The notes below the pieces were generated by a model. That model had not been told where the DNA came from and ran no database searches. It saw only the letters and a program-made list of their open reading frames with translations. The translations under genes were made by a program, and so were the position numbers. Below, piece by piece: positions 54,927-64,000 of a stretch of DNA of 64,000 nt (its first letter is position 1; each line of letters begins with the position of its first letter). Origin of the DNA: Bacillus sp. WMMC1349 (GTDB lineage Bacteria; Bacillota; Bacilli; Bacillales; Bacillaceae); NCBI RefSeq assembly GCF_013155385.1, contig NZ_JABJUQ010000007.1:311001-375000 (forward strand), written 5' to 3'.

Positions 54927-56006
54927 TTGAAAAAAAGCTGTCTGTTCATCATTTCATTGTTGCTATGTTTCACGGTTTCAGCCTGTTCGGGAAATCAGGC
55001 AGGCGGAGATAAAGACAAAGGCTATGTCGGAATTTCAATGCCGACAAAATCATCAGAACGCTGGGTTTATGATGGAAAGTATATGGTGAAAGAGTTTGAA
55101 AAACTAGGGTTTAAGACAGACTTACAATATGCGGAAGATGTTGTCGAAAACCAAGTAGCACAAATTGAAAATATGATTACAAAAGGTGTAAATGTCCTTG
55201 TGATTGCTTCCATTGATGGAAAAGCATTAACAGATGTTCTAAAAAAAGCACATAAACAAGATATTAAAGTCATTTCTTATGACAGACTGCTGATGAATAG
55301 CGAGTATGTAGACTATTATGCGACATTTGATAATTATAAAGTTGGTAAACTGCAAGGGTCATATATTGAAGAAAAGCTAGGTTTAAAGAATAAAAAAGGT
55401 CCTTTTAACATTGAATTATTTGCCGGATCACCTGATGATAATAATGCTCATTATTTCTTTGATGGTGCGATGTCGGTATTAAAACCTTATATTGATTCGG
55501 GCAAATTGAAGGTGTTAAGCAAGCAAACTTCGTTTGAACAAGGAGCGACTTTAAGATGGGACGGAGCAACAGCTCAAGCACGTATGGATAATTTGTTAAG
55601 TGCTCATTATACAAAGGCAAAGCTTGATGCGGTCCTTTCTCCATTTGACGGAATAAGTATTGGAGTCATTTCGTCATTAAAAGGAGCTGGTTATGGAACG
55701 GATAAGAAACCGTTGCCGATCATTACCGGACAGGATGCTGAGCTCGCTTCTGTGAAATCGATTATCAAGGGTGAACAAACAGCAACGATTTTTAAAGATA
55801 CGAGAAAACTAGCGAAAAAAGCGGTTGAAATGACGAGATCTATTCTTAAAGGTGAGAAAGCTGAAGTCAATGACACAAAAACATATGATAATGGAAAAAA
55901 AGTTGTTCCATCTTATTTGCTTGAACCTGTCATTGTCGATAAAAAGAATTATGAAAAGCTTTTAGTAGAAAGCGGCTACTATAAAAAATCGGAGTTAGGG
56001 AAGTGA
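54927..56006 (+). CDS. araE: Sugar-binding lipoprotein of a CUT2 ABC importer (AraE/ChvE-like)
   Basis: A 359-residue lipoprotein with signal and lipobox [12 protein letters not shown] and a type I binding-protein fold of the ChvE/multiple-monosaccharide class ([18 protein letters not shown], then [18 protein letters not shown]-like). The start is TTG 54927, eight bases from AAAAGGGGG. It delivers a monosaccharide to the araG/araH products. ChvE-type proteins bind arabinose, galactose or glucose. Confidence 0.82.
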   Translation: MKKSCLFIISLLLCFTVSACSGNQAGGDKDKGYVGISMPTKSSERWVYDGKYMVKEFEKLGFKTDLQYAEDVVENQVAQIENMITKGVNVLVIASIDGKALTDVLKKAHKQDIKVISYDRLLMNSEYVDYYATFDNYKVGKLQGSYIEEKLGLKNKKGPFNIELFAGSPDDNNAHYFFDGAMSVLKPYIDSGKLKVLSKQTSFEQGATLRWDGATAQARMDNLLSAHYTKAKLDAVLSPFDGISIGVISSLKGAGYGTDKKPLPIITGQDAELASVKSIIKGEQTATIFKDTRKLAKKAVEMTRSILKGEKAEVNDTKTYDNGKKVVPSYLLEPVIVDKKNYEKLLVESGYYKKSELGK

Positions 56007-56010
56007 CGTC

Positions 56011-57576
56011 ATGTCAGATGTCATCTTAGAAATGAAAGGGATTACAAAAGAGTTTCCTGGTGTTAAAGCACTTGACAATGTTCATCTATGTGTCAAAGAA
56101 GGCGAAATTCATGCACTCTGTGGAGAAAATGGAGCCGGTAAATCAACACTAATGAAAGTGTTAAGCGGTGTGTATCCGCATGGGGCATATACAGGCGATA
56201 TTTTGTATAAAGGAACGGTTTGCCGTTTTAAAAATATAAGACAGAGCGAGGAAGCGGGAATTGTTATCATTCATCAAGAGCTGGCCTTGGTCCCTCAACT
56301 TTCAATTGCAGAAAACCTCTTTCTCGGAAATGAACAGGCGAAAAACGGTGTCATTGATTGGAGAAAAACAAAGCAAGAAACGGTTGAACTCATGAAAATG
56401 GTGGGGCTTCGTGAAGCCCCTGACACACTAATTTCAGAGATAGGAGTGGGAAAACAGCAGTTAACCGAAATTGCCAAAGCACTTGCCAAAAAAGTCCAGC
56501 TGTTAATTTTGGATGAGCCGACCGCTGCATTAAATGAGGCTGATTCAGAAAACTTATTGCAACTGTTGCTGGAACTGAAAAAGCAGGGAATTACTTCAAT
56601 TATGATTTCTCATAAATTAAATGAGATTACGAAAATAGCAGATTCGATTACGGTACTCCGTGACGGACAGACGATTGAAACGCTTTATGTACAAAGCGAA
56701 CAGCTCACAGAAAACCGGATTATCAAAGGGATGGTTGGCAGGGAACTGCAAAATCGTTATCCTCACAGAAACGCTAACATTGAGGAGACAGTCTTTGAAG
56801 TTCATGATTGGTCAGTTGATCATCCTTTTAGGGAAGGGCAAAAAGCAGTCAAAAATGTTAATTTATCAGTCCGAAAAGGTGAAATTGTCGGAATTGCTGG
56901 CTTGATGGGGTCAGGAAGAACAGAGTTGGCTATGAGTATTTTCGGTCAATCATATGGGAGAAATATGACTGGGACGCTGAAAAAAAATGGACAAGAGATA
57001 CGGTTGCGCCATACTGGGGAAGCGATCAAAAAAGGGATTGTGTATGTGACAGAAGACCGAAAAGGTGACGGTCTCATTTTAATGAATAACATTAAAGAAA
57101 ACATGACACTTGCTAAATTGGAAAAAGTATCGCGCCGGATGGTATTGAATGAGCGGAAAGAAACAATTGAAGCGGAAACATTCCGACAAAAATTAAATAT
57201 TAAAACACCTCATATTGATCAGCAAACAGGGAACTTAAGCGGCGGAAATCAGCAAAAGGTAATGTTGAGTAAATGGATTTTTGCAGAGCCGGACGTTTTG
57301 ATCTTGGATGAACCGACCCGAGGCATTGATGTTGGCGCAAAATACGAAATTTATACGATTATGAATCAGCTAGCTTTAGACGGAAAAGCGGTCATCATGA
57401 TTTCATCTGAACTTCCTGAATTGCTGGGAATGTGTGACAGGGTTTATACGATGTGTGAAGGAACAATTACAGCAGAATTTACGAAAGATGAAGCGAATCA
57501 GGAGTTATTGATGAAATATATGACAATGCACACGAAGAAAGGAGAAGAGGGCTATGCAGACACCGGTGCAAACTGA
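56011..57576 (+). CDS. araG: CUT2 sugar ABC transporter ATP-binding protein (AraG/GguA-like)
   Basis: A 521-residue tandem ABC ATPase. The first half has Walker [17 protein letters not shown] and Walker [12 protein letters not shown]; the second has the weaker [16 protein letters not shown], the signature [15 protein letters not shown] and [19 protein letters not shown]. Two fused domains are characteristic of ribose/xylose/arabinose importers. It starts four bases after the lipoprotein stop. Confidence 0.88.
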   Translation: MSDVILEMKGITKEFPGVKALDNVHLCVKEGEIHALCGENGAGKSTLMKVLSGVYPHGAYTGDILYKGTVCRFKNIRQSEEAGIVIIHQELALVPQLSIAENLFLGNEQAKNGVIDWRKTKQETVELMKMVGLREAPDTLISEIGVGKQQLTEIAKALAKKVQLLILDEPTAALNEADSENLLQLLLELKKQGITSIMISHKLNEITKIADSITVLRDGQTIETLYVQSEQLTENRIIKGMVGRELQNRYPHRNANIEETVFEVHDWSVDHPFREGQKAVKNVNLSVRKGEIVGIAGLMGSGRTELAMSIFGQSYGRNMTGTLKKNGQEIRLRHTGEAIKKGIVYVTEDRKGDGLILMNNIKENMTLAKLEKVSRRMVLNERKETIEAETFRQKLNIKTPHIDQQTGNLSGGNQQKVMLSKWIFAEPDVLILDEPTRGIDVGAKYEIYTIMNQLALDGKAVIMISSELPELLGMCDRVYTMCEGTITAEFTKDEANQELLMKYMTMHTKKGEEGYADTGAN

Positions 57577-58765
57577 TAAAGACCGGGCGCAGCCAGGGTA
57601 TCGTCAGCTATTTCGTGAAATGTATAAACAAAATATTCGTAAATATAGTATGATGATTGCGCTCGTATTGATTATGCTGCTTTTTCAAGTGCTAACAGAC
57701 GGTATTTTGCTCAGACCATTAAATATAACCAATTTGATTTTGCAAAATAGTTACATTCTTATTTTGGCTATTGGGATGATGCTCGTCATTATTATGGGGC
57801 ATATTGATTTATCAGTTGGCTCAGTTGCCGCTTTTGTCGGTGCAGTATCAGCAATGATGATGGTTGAACATGACATGCCACTATTCGCCGCTGTTATTTT
57901 GTCATTATTATTGGGAGCGCTTATTGGGGCTTGGCAAGGGTTTTGGATTGCCTATGTGAAAATACCTGCTTTTATTGTCACATTGGCAGGGATGTTGCTG
58001 TTTAGAGGATTGACGATGATTGTTCTAGAAGGAAAATCAATTGCTCCCTTCCCTGTGTCATTTCAAAGAATGGCTTCAGGTTTTATTCCTGACTGGTTCA
58101 ACGGTGACATGTTACACTTCACAACAATTGTGATTGGAATTGGACTTTCTATTCTCTATCTGTTGTTTTGCCTTCAGCAAAGAGCTCTGCAGAAAAAATA
58201 CAAATTTGATCTGCAGGGTAAAGGTTTATTCACAGTTAAAGTATGTTTTGTAATGGCGATCATCAATCTCTTTACTTATATTCTTGCGACCTATGAAGGG
58301 ATTCCGGTTATTCTGATTACCTTGTTTATTTTGATAGCCGGCTACTCCTTTGTTATGAAGAAAACCGTTATCGGCCGTAGAATCTATGCCATTGGCGGAA
58401 ATGAAAAAGCGGCTGCACTTTCGGGAATTAAAACAAAGCGGATGACCTTCATGGTTTTTGTTAATATGGGTGTACTAGCCGCACTTTCAGGTCTCGTCTT
58501 TGCAGCTCGTTTAAATGCAGCCACTCCAAAAGCCGGAAACCTGTTTGAACTCGATGCAATTGCAGCTTGTTTTATTGGTGGTGCATCTGCGTATGGAGGA
58601 ATTGGCACAATCGGCGGTGCAATTATCGGTGGTCTTGTCATGGGTGTAATGAATAACGGAATGTCTTTGCTTGGACTTGGCATTGATTGGCAGCAGGCTA
58701 TTAAAGGATTGGTCCTTCTGATGGCGGTTGCGTTTGATATTTATAATAAAAATAAAGCATCCTAA
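57554..58765 (+). CDS. araH: CUT2 sugar ABC transporter permease (AraH/GguB-like)
   Basis: A 403-residue permease with about ten helices. [20 protein letters not shown] and [16 protein letters not shown] are the family signatures, and the long ~400-residue form is typical of GguB/AraH. It overlaps the ATPase gene by 23 bases, with GAAAGGAGAAG just before its ATG. The operon ends in a strong terminator. Confidence 0.88.
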   Translation: MQTPVQTDKDRAQPGYRQLFREMYKQNIRKYSMMIALVLIMLLFQVLTDGILLRPLNITNLILQNSYILILAIGMMLVIIMGHIDLSVGSVAAFVGAVSAMMMVEHDMPLFAAVILSLLLGALIGAWQGFWIAYVKIPAFIVTLAGMLLFRGLTMIVLEGKSIAPFPVSFQRMASGFIPDWFNGDMLHFTTIVIGIGLSILYLLFCLQQRALQKKYKFDLQGKGLFTVKVCFVMAIINLFTYILATYEGIPVILITLFILIAGYSFVMKKTVIGRRIYAIGGNEKAAALSGIKTKRMTFMVFVNMGVLAALSGLVFAARLNAATPKAGNLFELDAIAACFIGGASAYGGIGTIGGAIIGGLVMGVMNNGMSLLGLGIDWQQAIKGLVLLMAVAFDIYNKNKAS

Positions 58766-58814
58766 ATTCTTTCGCAACATGCAATAAAACAAAATTTCTC
58801 CTAGATCGTGCTGG

Positions 58815-58849
58815 AAAACCTGTTTTTGAACCACTCAAAAACAGGTTTT
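58815..58849. terminator. Bidirectional terminator between araH and the MFS gene
   Basis: AAAACCTGTTTTTGA and TCAAAAACAGGTTTT are exact complements around a five-base loop. Confidence 0.9.
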
Positions 58850-58852
58850 TCG

Positions 58853-60112
58853 TTAGCATGGAGTCTCATTTTCTAGCTTTCTAGTGCTCGTGTTTGGCTC
58901 AGGTAGCAAGATATTTAACAGGCTGGCACCTATTAATAAAATAATGGATATGGTGAAAGATAGGTTGTAATTGCCTGATTGGCTGTACAAGACTCCTGGT
59001 AAATAGGCACCTAGAGCCGAGCCGATTTGGTGACTGAAAAACAGCCAGCCGAGAATAAACCCGACGGAATATTGTCTAAAATATTGAGCAGCCAGCATTT
59101 GTGTCGGAGTGACGGTCGCAAAATCGACAAGACCAAATAAAATAGCAAACCCGAGTAAAAGCAACGGCTCATGGCTTGATAACAAAATGATAAGCGAGAC
59201 AGCCCGCATTGCATACAGAAAACATAATAGTTTTCTGTTGCTGAAGCGATCTGCAACCAGTCCTGATATTAAAATGCCAATGATATTAAAACCGGCGAGC
59301 AGACTAACCGCAATGCTGGTCGTGCTTGTTGAAAAACCGTGGTCATGTGAAAAAGGAATAAGATGAGTATCCATTAATCCTGTTGTCGTAAATCCGCAAA
59401 TAAAAAACGGGATAATAAGCAACCAAAACTTTTTGTTTATGAAAGCGGATTTATACGACATGTTTTTCGATTGATCAGTTGTCTTGTGTGTTGGTCCAGA
59501 CTGATGGAAGCCGCCGACAGGTTGCATATTTTTTTCTGTTGGGCTATTTCTTAAAAACAAACAGGCAATCGGAAATATGATGAGTGTTAAAAAGATTCCT
59601 AAGACACAGACGGTTACTTTCCAATTAAACCAATCAATAAGTAACAGCGATCCTGGGACAAGCAGCATTTGGCCAGCTCCGAATCCTGCTTCCATTATGC
59701 CTAAAGCAAGTCCGCGTTTTTCACTAAACCAGTTCGTTACAATAACGGTTGATGCTATATTTGATGCTCCGCCGACACCAAGTGAGACAATAATGCCGTA
59801 TAAAATAAAGAGCTGCCAAGAAGAAGTGACGAAATTTGTAAAAAAGATACTTAGCCCAACTAACAGTGTACTCAATGATAAAACAATTCTTGGTCCAACC
59901 CGATCAACGAGCCTGCCAATGACAGGCTGTGATACACCGTAAACGATGAAGCTCAGCATGGAGATCAGTGAAATTGTTCCTCTATCAAGTGAAAAATCTT
60001 CTTCCCAAGGCTTGATAAAGGCTCCAAATGAAAGACGGACACCTTGGACAGCTAATAAAGTTAAAAATGTCACAAAAACGATTAGCCAAGCATAGTGTAA
60101 TTTTTGTTTCAT
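58853..60112 (-). CDS. MFS transporter (monocarboxylate/oxalate type)
   Basis: A 419-residue transporter with 12 helices, the loop motif [13 protein letters not shown] and the [12 protein letters not shown] and [11 protein letters not shown] segments typical of the monocarboxylate/OFA branch of the MFS. GGAGG precedes the ATG. It lies 15 bases downstream of the MarR–GNAT gene and is co-transcribed with it; the pair recalls ybfA–ybfB of B. subtilis, though I cannot confirm the match. The substrate is unknown. Confidence 0.82.
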   Translation of the reverse strand: MKQKLHYAWLIVFVTFLTLLAVQGVRLSFGAFIKPWEEDFSLDRGTISLISMLSFIVYGVSQPVIGRLVDRVGPRIVLSLSTLLVGLSIFFTNFVTSSWQLFILYGIIVSLGVGGASNIASTVIVTNWFSEKRGLALGIMEAGFGAGQMLLVPGSLLLIDWFNWKVTVCVLGIFLTLIIFPIACLFLRNSPTEKNMQPVGGFHQSGPTHKTTDQSKNMSYKSAFINKKFWLLIIPFFICGFTTTGLMDTHLIPFSHDHGFSTSTTSIAVSLLAGFNIIGILISGLVADRFSNRKLLCFLYAMRAVSLIILLSSHEPLLLLGFAILFGLVDFATVTPTQMLAAQYFRQYSVGFILGWLFFSHQIGSALGAYLPGVLYSQSGNYNLSFTISIILLIGASLLNILLPEPNTSTRKLENETPC

Positions 60113-60127
60113 GAATCCTCCCAGTTA

Positions 60128-61042
60128 TCATGCTAATGTTAAGTCCCAACGTTCTTCTTGGAGTACTTGCCCCCATAATAAGGTTGCTTCTTTGATTTCA
60201 GTTTGTTTGAAACCAAATTTTTCATATAATGGCCGTGCTTCTTTCATTGTTTTGACAGTCCAAAGAATAATCTGTTTAAAGTTCATACTTTGACAATAAT
60301 TGACGAGCTGCTGAATAAGGCGAGTTCCAATCCCTTTACGATGAAAAGCGGGGTCAACAAGGAACCATCTGAGCTGTGCTGTATGATCATCGAGCTTGAC
60401 AAGCCCAATACATCCCGCAAACCTTCCTGCACTTTCGGCAATCCAAATTTTTTCGATCTTTGCATGAAATGTTTCATGAAGGTAGTCTGTAAATGTATGA
60501 TCCCAGCCGTGTGTTTCGGCATAAAAGGTTCGCTGTTTTTCTATCATCAGTTTAATATCATCAGAAATATAGTAATCTCTTATTGAAATCTCTGCGTTTT
60601 TAGGTGAGAGGTGTTCAGACAAAATACATTCAACTGTATTCATTGCTTCGACAAGTTTTTTTTGGGTCTGGTCGTCAATTTGTTTGAGAATATAATCAAT
60701 CTGCTGATTTGCTTTTGCTTCTAGTTTTTTATAAATCGTTTGGCCAAATTCAGTTAAATAAATATAATGATGGCGGCTGTCTTCTTCACTTTTTTTTCTG
60801 TAGATGATCTTTTCTTTCTCAAAATGCTTGATCAGTCTACTTACATAACCGCGATCTAAACCGAGTTTATCCTGAATCATCTTTGCTGTGCACTCACCTG
60901 TATGATGAATTTCAAATAAGATCCGTGTTTCCGTTAAAGAAAACGGACTGTCATAAATATGTTCATTGAGAAACCCTAAAACATTTGTGTAAAATCGATT
61001 GAACTTTCTGAATTTTAAAAGTGTAGATTGATTTGGTTCCAT
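60128..61042 (-). CDS. MarR-type regulator fused to a GNAT acetyltransferase
   Basis: A 304-residue two-domain protein. Residues 1–145 form a MarR winged helix ([28 protein letters not shown], then [18 protein letters not shown]). Residues ~150–304 form a GNAT domain with the acetyl-CoA loop [14 protein letters not shown] and WFLVDPAFH. The fusion is found in several bacteria and may couple gene control to an acetylated metabolite. GGAGTGA lies ten bases before the start. It leads the MFS gene. Confidence 0.88.
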   Translation of the reverse strand: MEPNQSTLLKFRKFNRFYTNVLGFLNEHIYDSPFSLTETRILFEIHHTGECTAKMIQDKLGLDRGYVSRLIKHFEKEKIIYRKKSEEDSRHHYIYLTEFGQTIYKKLEAKANQQIDYILKQIDDQTQKKLVEAMNTVECILSEHLSPKNAEISIRDYYISDDIKLMIEKQRTFYAETHGWDHTFTDYLHETFHAKIEKIWIAESAGRFAGCIGLVKLDDHTAQLRWFLVDPAFHRKGIGTRLIQQLVNYCQSMNFKQIILWTVKTMKEARPLYEKFGFKQTEIKEATLLWGQVLQEERWDLTLA

Positions 61043-61163
61043 GACGCTACATTCACTCCTTCAATAGTTGATGATGTCAATTATAACAAAAAGGTTGACT
61101 AAGTCAAGTATATGTTGAGCTATCATTCCATAAATGGGTATGTGAGGAAGTCAAGCATGCTAA

Positions 61164-61189
61164 AAAAATCCGGAATTACCCGGATTTTT
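61164..61189 (-). terminator. Terminator after the first phytase gene
   Basis: AAAAATCCGG and CCGGATTTTT are complementary around AATTAC; symmetrical A/T tracts allow use on both strands. Confidence 0.85.
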
Positions 61190-61200
61190 AAAAACTTGCA

Positions 61201-62379
<1,179 letters not shown>

Positions 62380-62381
62380 TC

Positions 62382-62435
62382 ATCATAACAAAAAAATAGG
62401 TATTTTATTTTAAGGTGATATTAAGGATAAATTAA
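62382..62435 (-). promoter_or_regulatory. Candidate PhoP-controlled promoter of phytase copy 1
   Basis: On the minus strand TTAATT, TTAATA and TTAAAA occur exactly 11 bases apart (62430–62435, 62419–62424, 62408–62413), the spacing of PhoP direct repeats. A -10 TATGAT (62382–62387) follows 20 bases later. Phosphate starvation control is expected. Confidence 0.7.
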
Positions 62436-62582
62436 ATGTGATGTCAAAATGATGTCAGTGGGTATAAAGAAATGAGTCTTTATGTAGAATTTCGCCTAAA
62501 AAAAGATAAATTTAAAAAATCTAGACATATTTTGGGTAATAATAGATAGCGAATAAAGATGGTGGAAAAAAACAAATAAAAA

Positions 62583-62770
62583 AGAGGCTGTCCTGAAAGT
62601 CGTGTGGATGAATAAAAATTGGGGAATTTGCTCGCTTTCCGCGGGCGATCCGCGAGCCTCCTCGGAGCTCGTTCCTTGCTCCTCTTGGGTCTCGCCTGGC
62701 TCGCTGTTTCCGCAGGAGTCTCGCAATTCCCCCTGATTTATGTTGAAAAAGGACTTTTTAGACAGCTCTC
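62583..62770. repeat. GC-rich inverted-repeat element, copy 5
   Basis: Full-length form between the two phytase genes: GAGGCTGTCCTGAAAGTC at the left and, on the other strand, GAGAGCTGTCTAAAAAGTC at the right are imperfect terminal inverted repeats. The centre (CTCCTCGGAGCTCGTTCCTT) matches copies 3 and 4. It lies within the 62353–62788 gap, downstream of copy 2's stop. Confidence 0.85.
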
Positions 62771-62788
62771 ATATCCAGTTCATAGTGA

Positions 62789-64000
<1,212 letters not shown>

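Overview
The window looks like chromosome of a low-GC Bacillus close to, but distinct from, the B. subtilis group. Strong AAAGGAGG-type ribosome binding sites and frequent TTG/GTG starts fit Bacillus. Long runs of genes follow the B. subtilis ldh–ycgF–ycgH–nadE–aroK–ycgL–putBC–putR–ycgQR–cah and ycxCD–sfp–tlpC–tcyABC neighbourhoods, but with different gaps and insertions. Species cannot be fixed from sequence alone. Nothing here looks like prophage, plasmid, rRNA, tRNA or CRISPR.

Layout. 1–6.2 kb: the 3' part of a tellurite/stress (Ter) operon, with a phosphoribosyltransferase-TRSP protein (cut by the window edge), a StiP/PELOTA protein, a HAD phosphatase, a small HTH protein, YceG, the TelA protein YceH and a 36-residue membrane peptide. 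6.3–9.4 kb: a decayed patch with a frameshifted small membrane gene, an IS3-family transposase remnant and a ruined uhpT, surrounding an intact PadR-controlled pair of permeases. 9.4–26 kb: metabolic core genes for nitrate uptake, lactate dehydrogenase under candidate Rex and CcpA sites, NAD synthesis, shikimate kinase, proline catabolism (putBC, putR), the YcgQ/YcgR metal-permease pair and cephalosporin-C deacetylase. 26–32 kb: an AAA ATPase, the ycxC/ycxD divergent pair, sfp without any NRPS operon, a Uma2-like protein and an MFS exporter. 32–41 kb: a PLP decarboxylase co-transcribed with the chemoreceptor tlpC, the cystine importer tcyABC, and rocR/rocD with a clear sigma-54 promoter and upstream activator sites.

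41.2–50.6 kb is the most unusual part. It is a type VII secretion LXG effector locus on the minus strand: two WXG-like helper proteins (YwqH- and YwqI-like), then an LXG protein whose C-terminal domain is glycine/alanine-rich and shows no nuclease motif, then a long array of small membrane proteins in four families (called A, B, C and D here), DUF4176 proteins and an EspG-like protein. Many array members are duplicated, mosaic or broken. Because the candidate immunity genes encode membrane proteins, a membrane-targeting toxin is the most economical hypothesis. This is the best candidate for an undescribed system.

50.9–58.8 kb: a six-gene sugar sensing and uptake cluster with the same order as the Geobacillus araPST–araEGH arabinose system (anchored binding protein, YesM-type kinase, YesN-type regulator, lipoprotein, CUT2 ATPase, permease). 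58.9–61 kb: an MFS transporter with a MarR–GNAT fusion regulator. 61.2–64 kb: two paralogous secreted beta-propeller phytases, each with a candidate PhoP promoter. Five copies of a 110–190 bp GC-rich inverted-repeat element are scattered through the window.
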